Virus record (IMG/VR): IMGVR_UViG_3300029953_000174
Location: 1-20,560 of that record
Length of the DNA stretch: 20,560 bases
Source: a virus
Direction: 5' to 3' (one strand)
Position numbers and translations under genes: made by a program
Part shown: one piece after another, positions 14,052 to 19,814 of the stretch
How positions within the stretch are numbered: the stretch's first letter is position 1
Layout of the letters: each line of letters starts with the position of its first letter
Notes under the pieces: generated by a model
Database searches by the model: none
Told to the model about the DNA's origin: nothing
The model's input: the letters and a program-made list of their open reading frames with translations, nothing else

Positions 14052-14601
14052 TCATCTTCTCGAGCTCAGCCTTGCACTCAGCCGGGGTATACTCGAAGAA
14101 CTTCGCCTTCTGGAACTCGTTGTAAACATCCTTGGGCAACTTACCCTTATCGGGGCCGACAAAGATGGGCTCGTTGTTGAACTCATTCACGTTCTTCTGA
14201 GCAGAGGCCTTCGTGTAATAGGCAGTGTGTGACCCCGCCTGTTCGTAAAGGAAGATACCGGAACCTTTGGCCCCGCGTTCAAGTGCCTGCTTCTGGAAGA
14301 GACCGTGGATGTTCGGTTTTGATGAATCCTTCGTTCCGATCATTTTCTCATATCGAGAAATTCCCCAATCAATCCCCTTCTTTGCTAACTCTAGAGTGGG
14401 GTAATAGGAATTGGTAGGACGGAAACGGTCACTCTTAGTAAAGAACCGCTCTTTTGGGGTACGAGTGGGGTCCTCGGTAATTTTAAAACCCCTATAGGTT
14501 TCTACTAAACGAGAGGTTGATCCATAAGTCCAACCTTTCTCCTTTTTCTCCTTAACATTCTTTTCAAAATCGGAGTCCAGATGAATGTGAATATGTGCCA
14601 T
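14044..14601 (-). CDS. Unknown protein, possible accessory (moron-like) gene in the neck cluster
   Basis: This is a 185-residue, basic, mostly soluble protein starting MAHIHIHLDSDFEKNVKEKKEKGW; H3, H5 and H7 alternate. The N-terminal part has ETYRGFKITEDPTRTP and NSYYPTLELAKKGIDWGISRYEK, which looks like a small beta-beta-alpha module. The C-terminal half has GIFLYEQAGSHTAYYTKASA and ends TPAECKAELEKMNG. I do not recognise a family. A hand count gives 40% GC for 14341-14640 (gap plus the first half of the gene), against about 53% for the upstream and downstream neighbours, while the second half of this gene is about 52%. This may mean a hybrid gene. A sigma70-type promoter lies just upstream. 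GGAG lies 7 bases before the ATG. It is the only gene here with its own visible promoter. Confidence 0.75.
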   Translation of the reverse strand: MAHIHIHLDSDFEKNVKEKKEKGWTYGSTSRLVETYRGFKITEDPTRTPKERFFTKSDRFRPTNSYYPTLELAKKGIDWGISRYEKMIGTKDSSKPNIHGLFQKQALERGAKGSGIFLYEQAGSHTAYYTKASAQKNVNEFNNEPIFVGPDKGKLPKDVYNEFQKAKFFEYTPAECKAELEKMNG

Positions 14602-14617
14602 GTTTCGCTCCAGTAAA

Positions 14618-14663
14618 TTAATGGTTTATTTTATGAGTTCTGCAGTCGAATGTAAACCATTAA
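14618..14663 (-). repeat. Perfect 11-bp inverted repeat around the promoter
   Basis: The arms TTAATGGTTTA (14618-14628) and TAAACCATTAA (14653-14663) are exact inverted copies separated by 24 bases. One arm covers part of the -35 box and the DUF4054 stop; the other starts at the end of the -10 box. It could be two operator half-sites, or an RNA stem in read-through transcripts. It lacks the GC content and T tract of a terminator. Confidence 0.7.
14628..14656 (-). promoter_or_regulatory. Sigma70-type promoter upstream of the unknown neck gene
   Basis: Read on the minus strand, TTTACA (14651-14656), a 17-base spacer and TAAAAT (14628-14633) match the consensus in 5 of 6 positions each. The expected start of transcription is near 14620, giving a short leader with GGAG and then the ATG at 14601. 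It lies in a low-GC gap of 58 bases. Confidence 0.65.
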
Positions 14664-15130
14664 CACGAGGGGTTCGGGTAGTTCGCAAACCAAGGGCCGG
14701 CATAGGGAGTTCCATCTGAGTTCAGAGGAGCACACCCGATACCGATCTGCACAGGACCAGCGCCGATCATACGAGCCATGCGGATGTAGCGAGTGCCGTA
14801 GATCGTTGTATTCCAGTGTCCGCCTTTTTCCTCTGTCGAGTTGGCTGTATCGAATCCCACAGACACCTTGTCGGCAGACTTGCTGTTAATGGCACCTGTC
14901 GTTATACCAGGGGTTGCGCCATTCGTGGCTTCCATAATAGCTCGAGACTCAAGGACCAGGTTGTGGGCCATCCACAGCTCAGTTCCCATGTCTAACCAGG
15001 TACCCCAACGACCCGCATCTAGACTCAACCCGGCGTAGTTCAGCCAGTAATTGATTTGCGGATCAGGGAAGGCAGTGATATCAGCAAATTCTGGGTAGTC
15101 GCCTCGAAAGGAAGCGTTAGTAACCGTCAT
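14660..15130 (-). CDS. DUF4054 head-tail connector protein
   Basis: This 156-residue protein is of the DUF4054 type, a connector under the portal. Typical segments are [30 protein letters not shown], then [16 protein letters not shown] and [10 protein letters not shown], followed by [20 protein letters not shown] longer frame begins at GTG 15142, but I chose ATG 15130. It has GTGGAG upstream and overlaps the upstream stop as ATGA (15127-15130), which is the junction style of this operon. The stop at 14660-14662 lies inside the inverted repeat that flanks the promoter of the next gene. The call is confident. Confidence 0.9.
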   Translation of the reverse strand: MTVTNASFRGDYPEFADITAFPDPQINYWLNYAGLSLDAGRWGTWLDMGTELWMAHNLVLESRAIMEATNGATPGITTGAINSKSADKVSVGFDTANSTEEKGGHWNTTIYGTRYIRMARMIGAGPVQIGIGCAPLNSDGTPYAGPWFANYPNPSC

Positions 15131-15312
15131 GGGTTTCTCCACCGACTGTTCATCAGTTCAATCTCATTCAAAACTTGTGATGCAGCATCAGAAGCATGCC
15201 GTTGAATCGAATAAGCAATAGCTTCAGCCTGCTTGGGGTCCTTCCCGGCCTTGATCTCGGTGGCGATGTTTTCAGACTTCGCTTCCTCAGACTTGCTTTG
15301 ATTCAACGGCAT
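15127..15312 (-). CDS. Small conserved phage protein (DUF6496-like)
   Basis: This 61-residue, charged, helical protein starts [20 protein letters not shown], followed by [19 protein letters not shown]. The pattern M-P-L-x-x-(S/G)-K-S-x-x-x-x-S-x-N-I then G-(K/R)-x-x-K-Q-A-x-A-I-A is a widespread short phage protein whose function is unknown; it is often encoded near structural genes. AGGAG is present 6 bases upstream of the ATG and overlaps the stop of the upstream gene. The end is ATGA-coupled to the DUF4054 gene. It is a real gene by spacing and ribosome binding site; no activity can be inferred. Confidence 0.75.
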   Translation of the reverse strand: MPLNQSKSEEAKSENIATEIKAGKDPKQAEAIAYSIQRHASDAASQVLNEIELMNSRWRNP

Positions 15313-15321
15313 GTTATTCTC

Positions 15322-15546
15322 CTAACGGCGTTTCTTGCGCGACACAGGGGCAGAGGGCTCGCCTTCCTCACTGGATTCCTCCGTCTCGATGACGTTACCT
15401 TCATCATCTACGGGTTTGGCTCCGCAGGCATCGAAGTACCAGTGGTTTTCAAACTCTTCAGCTACCTCGTGAACACCCGGCTCGAAGTGGATGACCGCAT
15501 GTTCAGCATTGAAGATGCTGACCTTCTTGGTGAAAAGATATCTCAT
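15322..15546 (-). CDS. Small acidic-then-basic protein after the major capsid gene
   Basis: This is a 74-residue protein starting MRYLFTKKVSIFNAEHAVIHFEPGVHEV, followed by an acidic stretch (IETEESSEEGEPSAP) and a basic end (VSRKKRR). A longer frame from TTG 15558 exists. I chose ATG 15546 because TTGGAG lies 6 bases upstream. The N-terminal half (FEPGVHEVAEEFENHWYFDACGAKPVDDEG) resembles short phage proteins sometimes placed between major capsid and connector genes; they are not functionally defined. It directly follows a terminator structure, so its expression is probably lower than that of the capsid protein. I cannot assign a function. Confidence 0.7.
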   Translation of the reverse strand: MRYLFTKKVSIFNAEHAVIHFEPGVHEVAEEFENHWYFDACGAKPVDDEGNVIETEESSEEGEPSAPVSRKKRR

Positions 15547-15556
15547 AACACACTCC

Positions 15557-15582
15557 AAAAATCGAGGAGCCTAGACCCCTCG
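15557..15582 (-). terminator. Intrinsic terminator after the major capsid gene
   Basis: The transcript forms CGAGGGGU-CUAG-GCUCCUCG (eight pairs including two G-U), then A and UUUUU. It sits in the gap between the capsid stop and the next gene. This is a usual site for a partial terminator that raises capsid dosage relative to downstream genes. The T tract is short, so read-through is expected. Confidence 0.65.
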
Positions 15583-15589
15583 GGTTTGA

Positions 15590-16657
15590 TTACAGACCGT
15601 CGTAGTACCCGACTGTTTCCGGGTAGACGATTTCAGTGCGACCCAGGCGGCAGTAGTACGTCGTCTTGTGGTAGATCGAGTCGTATTGAATCGGAGTGCG
15701 TTGCAGGAGAGTCATCGGGAAGCGCAGCCGTTGATACTCCTTGAGATAGACCACAGCACGGTCCACAGTACCAGCAGTACCGACTGTGCCACCTGAACCC
15801 GCGCCGAGTAGCCACTTGACCGGGAAGATCACCAACTTGCCTTGGCCTGAAGTGGAGAGAATGTTGTTCTCCAAAATATACTTCAGGATGGAGACGTTGC
15901 CGGCATTCGACACCTTCGCAGTAGCGATGAAGCCGAACTGTGACGGTGGCAGCAGCAGACGATCTGGCATTACGGCCAAGGCCGAATTGTTCCAGTTGGT
16001 CACCAGCATGTTGTTGACGTCTGCCAGGATCTCATCCGGGGTTTTCTTAGCCCAGGTTGTGGAACCGGAAGCACCGGCAGGCAGGGCAACCGGAGTCACC
16101 AGGGTGCTGTTGACCAGGCCGTAGCACGCTGTCTTGCTGGTATCACCGATGTAGACCTGCTCATCGATGTCCATCTGGTGCTTGAGCTGCAGACCTTCGT
16201 ATTTCTGTTGGTCCACAGGACGACCAAGGCGAGCAGCCGATTCGAGCTCAGGAATGGTGTATTTCAATTCCATACCCCAGAGTTCCAACGGGTTGGCCAG
16301 CTTGGCGATATCCACACCCATGCCGCCGATTTGATCGGATGCTTTGCCGATCCAAGCCTTACCGTTGCCGATACCGTTGCCGGCACCCAGGCCACCCGCC
16401 GAAGCGAACGTGGACAGTGTATAGCTGGTAGCTTCATCGGCGATTGTGGCATCTCCACGCAGGTCGATATCGCGAGGATATGTCACCGCTGCCAGAGGCA
16501 TGTGAAGGGTTTGATCGAGGCGTTCTAGCTCACCGACCAAGAAGGCGCCAGTGGAGTCGACGAACTTTCCGTCTCGGGTTTGTACCGCGTGAGGCAGCTT
16601 CTTACCAGCCTGAGTCCCGTTGGCGTCGATGGTTTGGAAACCATTGTCAAATGTCAT
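15590..16657 (-). CDS. Major capsid protein (DUF2184-type)
   Basis: This 355-residue protein is the main shell subunit. The N-terminal half has LVGELERLDQTLHMPLAAVTYPRDIDLRGD, then EATSYTLSTFASAG and LANPLELWGMELKYTIPELESAARLGRPVDQQK, a hallmark of DUF2184 capsid proteins. The C-terminal part (AVMPDRLLLPPSQFGFIATAK, RAVVYLKEYQRLRFPMTLLQRTPIQYDSIYHKTTYYCRLGRTEIVYPETVGYYDGL) is also diagnostic, in particular the R-(L)-G-x-x-E-(I/V)-x-x-P-E end. GTG 16660 is directly before ATG 16657; the AAGGA ribosome binding site lies 7 bases from GTG and 10 from ATG, so either could be used. The fold is HK97-like by family. It is preceded by the cement gene and followed by a terminator. The call is very confident. 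Confidence 0.95.
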   Translation of the reverse strand: MTFDNGFQTIDANGTQAGKKLPHAVQTRDGKFVDSTGAFLVGELERLDQTLHMPLAAVTYPRDIDLRGDATIADEATSYTLSTFASAGGLGAGNGIGNGKAWIGKASDQIGGMGVDIAKLANPLELWGMELKYTIPELESAARLGRPVDQQKYEGLQLKHQMDIDEQVYIGDTSKTACYGLVNSTLVTPVALPAGASGSTTWAKKTPDEILADVNNMLVTNWNNSALAVMPDRLLLPPSQFGFIATAKVSNAGNVSILKYILENNILSTSGQGKLVIFPVKWLLGAGSGGTVGTAGTVDRAVVYLKEYQRLRFPMTLLQRTPIQYDSIYHKTTYYCRLGRTEIVYPETVGYYDGL

Positions 16658-16674
16658 CACGATTCTGTCCTTTC

Positions 16675-17205
16675 TTAGTTGTTGAACCGGATTTCAACGT
16701 TGCCTGAAGCATCCGGCGAACCATTGAAGAAAGCGTTTGCTACGACAGAAGTGTTGCCAGCGGAGTAGCTGGTTTCAAATCCACCCAATACGTGTGAGCC
16801 AGTCGATGCAGCAGCCCAGACATAGACAGTACCACCCTTGACCGGCGCCTGACCAGCAGGAACCGTGGTCATGATGTAACCCGCAGTCAGGACGTCAATG
16901 ACGCCAGAGACCGGAGGAGCAACAGAACCGAACGGAGCCGCACCGAAGTTCTGGTTGGTCTGATTCTGTTGGGTCGGGTAGGCACGAACCGTGATGCCCC
17001 AGGTGACCACAGGGACGGTGTTGCTCTGGTCGCCAGCTGCGAAGGGACGAACCCCTTGCGTAGTGGCATCGACCAGGACTGCTTGGCCATATGCAGTCGG
17101 TGGGGAGTTAACATCGATGAGGTCGGCCTCGATTGATGCCGGATGGGTGCGATTCACATCACCGGGAAACCCGGCATTCATCCGATATAGGATTGCGGTA
17201 GACAT
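16675..17205 (-). CDS. Capsid decoration / cement protein
   Basis: This 176-residue, beta-rich protein is encoded directly upstream of the major capsid gene, the usual place for decoration proteins. Segments such as GFPGDVNRTHPASIEADLID, PTAYGQAVLVDATTQGVRPFAAGD and VVTWGITVRAYPTQQ are typical of the phage structural cement family (gp24-like/DUF2190-like). There the (F/Y)-x-G-(D/E)-x-x-R and G-(I/V)-x-V-R patterns recur. It should bind the outside of the capsid at lattice points to stabilise it. AAGGAAAT lies upstream of the ATG. The stop is 17 bases from the capsid ATG. The call is confident for a decoration role and less so for the exact family. Confidence 0.82.
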   Translation of the reverse strand: MSTAILYRMNAGFPGDVNRTHPASIEADLIDVNSPPTAYGQAVLVDATTQGVRPFAAGDQSNTVPVVTWGITVRAYPTQQNQTNQNFGAAPFGSVAPPVSGVIDVLTAGYIMTTVPAGQAPVKGGTVYVWAAASTGSHVLGGFETSYSAGNTSVVANAFFNGSPDASGNVEIRFNN

Positions 17206-17219
17206 GTGGATTTCCTTTC

Positions 17220-17990
17220 TTAGTTAAACTTCTTGGCGTTATCTTCAGCCCAGACCTTGCCGATGTCAGCGACGGACTGGATTCGGGAGGTACGGATTTC
17301 TTGACTGTGGCCCATATGATCTTGGCCGCGTGTGGCATCCGTATTGATGGCCTTCTTCATGGCACCGACTGCTTTGAAGATTGTGCGGATGGCATCGCAG
17401 GACATTTTCTTGGTATCCAGCTGTTTGCCCCCCATAACTTCCTCGACCAGGCTACGAGTAGCCGGTTGAACGAAGGCCAGGTCCAGAGCTTGGCGACGTA
17501 GGCCGCAGATGTTCTTGAACGAGACCTTTGGAGCGGCCTTGTGATCGAACGTAGGGACTTTGATACCGGGTGCAATGATTTCGGCCAGGGCGATGGTGTC
17601 GCGGTAGCTGTCAGCTAAGTAAGCGGAGTCAGTGGCTTTACGGGCACGGTCACCAGTGCCGACTGGAGCTTCTTCTTCCAGTTGACCTTCAGTTTCCTTA
17701 TCATCATTCGCCGAAGGAGTTTCTCCCTCGCCAAGCTTGGCTTCGATTGCATCCAGGCGATCACGGAACTCCTGATGTTCCTGGGAGTTCTGAGCGATAT
17801 GCTCCTGAAGTGCAGTATCATCGTCCATCGCAGGAGCGGGAGTCTCTCCTTGGCCGTGGATATGGATGTGGGTAGCTTCTTCGTTGCCCTCGTCCTTTGT
17901 TTCCCCTTCCTTCAGGGCTTCCTTAAGGCCTTCTTCGTCCTGTGACTTGAAGGCGGCCATCGCCCGATCAATCCAGCTTCTCTTTGCCAT
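17220..17990 (-). CDS. Probable nested scaffold protein from an internal start
   Basis: ATG 17990 is in frame with the protease and preceded by GAGGAGAAAGAA, a near-perfect ribosome binding site with six bases of spacing. It is better than the one at the main start. The product would be 256 residues, starting MAKRSWIDRAMAAFKSQDEE and covering the whole region after the protease domain, including the coiled coil. In lambda and similar phages the scaffold (Nu3) is made this way inside the protease gene C. The match in layout supports this, but expression is not shown by sequence alone. Confidence 0.55.
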   Translation of the reverse strand: MAKRSWIDRAMAAFKSQDEEGLKEALKEGETKDEGNEEATHIHIHGQGETPAPAMDDDTALQEHIAQNSQEHQEFRDRLDAIEAKLGEGETPSANDDKETEGQLEEEAPVGTGDRARKATDSAYLADSYRDTIALAEIIAPGIKVPTFDHKAAPKVSFKNICGLRRQALDLAFVQPATRSLVEEVMGGKQLDTKKMSCDAIRTIFKAVGAMKKAINTDATRGQDHMGHSQEIRTSRIQSVADIGKVWAEDNAKKFN

Positions 17991-18560
17991 TTCTTTCTCC
18001 TCAAATTTACGGTCACCGATAGCACAGCGCCATCCACATCGACCAGACTCAACTAATGCTACGTGGTTACCAACAATATTCTCTTGCTCTCCGACTCCTG
18101 GGCTAGTTTCCTTATAGTCAGCTTCGTAACCGCAGCTAACCTCCCGTTTTCCTGCTCGAACCGCTTCGATGGCTTCTGGGGTTGTAATCAGCAAGTCCGC
18201 CAGCATCAGGTCATCCTGCGCACCCGACCCCCGGCGAACGTTCAACACCAGCCCGACTGTCAGCTCTTTCCAAGTGACTGGAGTGACTGAGCCGGCTACT
18301 GGATGGTCGTCAGTTACTGACTTGCCGTTGAAACTAGCCAGCGTCTCAGGACGGAACACCTCTCTCGGAGACCTTACGATCCTGACTAATCCATCGGGGT
18401 CAGGGGTAATGACTGGAGTTCCGTCCTCGTTCTGAAGCTCAACACCCCCATACACCATGTCGCCGGTTCTGGCGATGGGCACCTCTTCGCAAAGCAGGTA
18501 ACCCTCAGGAGTGAGGCTCTGCTTATTGCTGAGTTGCGCTATGGTGTAAAACTGTTTCAT
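17220..18560 (-). CDS. Prohead maturation protease (DUF2213) with C-terminal scaffold region
   Basis: This 446-residue protein has a protease domain in residues about 1-185. SVTDDHPVAG holds H86, REVSCGYEADY holds S142, and QENIVGNHVALVESGRCG holds H166. These are the family's conserved histidine, probable nucleophilic serine and following histidine. It should cut scaffold and capsid proteins during maturation. Residues about 190-446 look like scaffold, with an acidic Glu/Gln-rich helix and coiled coil at 247-277. HIHIH is at 231-235. The frame has an internal ATG with a strong ribosome binding site at residue 191 (next entry). The start is ATGA-coupled to the secreted-protein gene, with no good ribosome binding site of its own. 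The call is confident. Confidence 0.9.
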   Translation of the reverse strand: MKQFYTIAQLSNKQSLTPEGYLLCEEVPIARTGDMVYGGVELQNEDGTPVITPDPDGLVRIVRSPREVFRPETLASFNGKSVTDDHPVAGSVTPVTWKELTVGLVLNVRRGSGAQDDLMLADLLITTPEAIEAVRAGKREVSCGYEADYKETSPGVGEQENIVGNHVALVESGRCGWRCAIGDRKFEEKEMAKRSWIDRAMAAFKSQDEEGLKEALKEGETKDEGNEEATHIHIHGQGETPAPAMDDDTALQEHIAQNSQEHQEFRDRLDAIEAKLGEGETPSANDDKETEGQLEEEAPVGTGDRARKATDSAYLADSYRDTIALAEIIAPGIKVPTFDHKAAPKVSFKNICGLRRQALDLAFVQPATRSLVEEVMGGKQLDTKKMSCDAIRTIFKAVGAMKKAINTDATRGQDHMGHSQEIRTSRIQSVADIGKVWAEDNAKKFN

Positions 18561-19330
18561 TGCTGGACGTATGTCATCACGCCTTGAACGCTGGTGGTAG
18601 CAGCAGTAGTCAGGCAGACTTGATACCCCGCAGCTGCCGACATGATCGTGCCGCCATACTCACCGAGACTGATGACCCCGATGGTAGCCGATGGAATCAT
18701 TGCACCAGTCAGTGTGGCAGCAGTGGTGTCGCAGTCCGCAGATGTGCGGGTTCCAGAAGTCACCGTGACTGTCGGATTGGTACCCGCAGCTGTCAGAACC
18801 AGGCCACAGACATACACCGAGGTAGTGCCGGAGGTGTCCACGACCTTGGTGGTAGCCGATGAGCTTTGGTTGATGACCTTGCTCAACTTCTGAACTGCCG
18901 GGTCTGCGCAGGGGTCAGTCTTAACCACCCCAGTCGGTGTAGCAGCCATCGTCACGGTACAGGAAGCGGTCAATGCCGTGATGTTCAGACGCACTTGGCT
19001 GAAGCCTCCGATATCCGAACGCCAGAAGCCTGGAGCCGAGACCGACATCGAACTAGTACCGGCAGGGATAGCCGCCAAGTTCAGGTTGGACCAGTTGGTG
19101 CCGTCATTCGATCCCTGCAGTGTACCGGCCAGCGAAGTACAGGTGCCGGTAATCCGGGTGCTGAGAACCGCTTGACCCTGACTGACGAAAGAGTAGACCG
19201 CTGGAGCAGAGTAGGTCTTCGTCGGGCCAATGGCCGAGGGGATGTAGGTCGGATTGGTGTAGGGATAGGTCTGAGCAAAGGACAGAGCTGCCACAACCGA
19301 CAGCATCAGACCGAGGAGTATTTTCTTCAT
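18557..19330 (-). CDS. Sec-exported phage protein with two virion-like domains and six cysteines
   Basis: This 257-residue protein has a clear signal peptide: MKK, a hydrophobic core (ILLGLMLSVVAALSFA), and cleavage after SFA with Q20 first in the mature form. Residues about 40-135 (LQGSNDGTNWSNLNLAAIPA, GFWRSDIGGFSQVRLNITAL) resemble a beta-sandwich domain common in phage structural proteins. Residues about 139-257 (DPCADPAVQKLSKVIN ... GVMTYVQQ) form a second domain that I associate with phage genomes. Cysteines are at 64, 124, 141, 175, 200 and 239, an even number, consistent with disulfides outside the cytoplasm. ATG 19330 was chosen because AAGGAA precedes it; a longer TTG-start frame lacks the signal at its N-terminus. 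It is ATGA-coupled to the protease. Function unknown; a host-envelope target is inferred. Confidence 0.8.
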   Translation of the reverse strand: MKKILLGLMLSVVAALSFAQTYPYTNPTYIPSAIGPTKTYSAPAVYSFVSQGQAVLSTRITGTCTSLAGTLQGSNDGTNWSNLNLAAIPAGTSSMSVSAPGFWRSDIGGFSQVRLNITALTASCTVTMAATPTGVVKTDPCADPAVQKLSKVINQSSSATTKVVDTSGTTSVYVCGLVLTAAGTNPTVTVTSGTRTSADCDTTAATLTGAMIPSATIGVISLGEYGGTIMSAAAGYQVCLTTAATTSVQGVMTYVQQ

Positions 19331-19354
19331 GATTGTTTCCTTATCTTGGGGGGC

Positions 19355-19378
19355 TCTGGATTTTGACGGCAATCCAGA
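19355..19378 (-). repeat. Perfect 8-bp hairpin between the two secreted-protein genes
   Basis: TCTGGATT (read on the minus strand) pairs with AATCCAGA across an 8-base loop. It lies in the 58-base gap before the second secreted-protein gene. There is no T tract after it, so it is not a typical terminator. It may affect RNA stability or ribosome access, but nothing more can be said. Confidence 0.5.
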
Positions 19379-19388
19379 ATGGCCGAAT

Positions 19389-19814
19389 TCAATAAACTAG
19401 AAGTGCGTCAACGGAGAAGGTCATGCTGGGAGTCGAGGCCCCGGCCAGAGTTACTCGCCAAGCGGGTGGGAGCATATCGGATACGGCCACGTTAGCTGCT
19501 GGGGTGATCGATGGACAGACCTTAAGCACCGTGGTACCGGTGCCAGCGATTGCAGCCCCAGTCAGGAGCGTGTAGTAGACGTTGGCCACAGCATCATAGC
19601 CCTGCACTGTGGGGGTATAAGTGCCACTGGTGAACGAGGTCACGTTGACGACCACATGAACGCACTTGCGAGCCCCGTTGAGCTGAACTGGAGTATTGAC
19701 GGTAGTCGCAGTCTGTGCGGCAGAGGCCAAGATATTAACTGTGGCGTTCGATACCTGCGCGAATGCTTGCATTGAACAGGCCAGAAGCAGCAGGGAAAGT
19801 AGAATTTTCTTCAT
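19389..19814 (-). CDS. Sec-exported small phage virion-domain protein
   Basis: This 141-residue protein starts MKKILLSLLLLACSMQAFAQ, a signal peptide with cleavage expected after AFA. LLAC inside it could be a poor lipobox, but signal peptidase I fits better. The mature part (KCVHVVVNVTSFTSGTYTPT, then TGAAIAGTGTTVLKVCPSIT, LPPAWRVTLAGASTPSMTFSVDALLVY) is the same type as small phage structural domains that usually have no signal. It holds exactly two cysteines (51 and 100), which may pair. The ATG overlaps the minor-head stop as ATGA, with GAGGA 8 bases upstream. It starts like the next gene (ATGAAGAAAAT), so the two signals may have a common source. Function unknown; see findings. Confidence 0.8.
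   Translation of the reverse strand: MKKILLSLLLLACSMQAFAQVSNATVNILASAAQTATTVNTPVQLNGARKCVHVVVNVTSFTSGTYTPTVQGYDAVANVYYTLLTGAAIAGTGTTVLKVCPSITPAANVAVSDMLPPAWRVTLAGASTPSMTFSVDALLVY

Noticed and set aside
14618-14663. Reading the 11-bp inverted repeat as a transcription terminator
   Set aside because: The stem is AT-rich, the loop is 24 bases, and no T tract follows in the transcribed direction; the promoter boxes explain the region better.
18866-19366. 166-codon plus-strand frame opposite the exported-protein gene
   Set aside because: Antisense to a gene with a clear signal peptide and domain content; Arg/Ser/Gly-rich shadow of that gene.
19331-19372. Longer start (TTG 19372) for the second exported protein
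   Set aside because: It would put 14 charged residues before the signal peptide; ATG 19330 has a good AAGGAA site and gives a normal signal peptide.
19775-19814. Lipoprotein reading of the 141-residue protein (LLAC lipobox)
   Set aside because: Leu at the -2 position is poor for a lipobox, the Cys is only at residue 12 with further hydrophobic sequence after it, and AFA-Q downstream is a better cleavage site.
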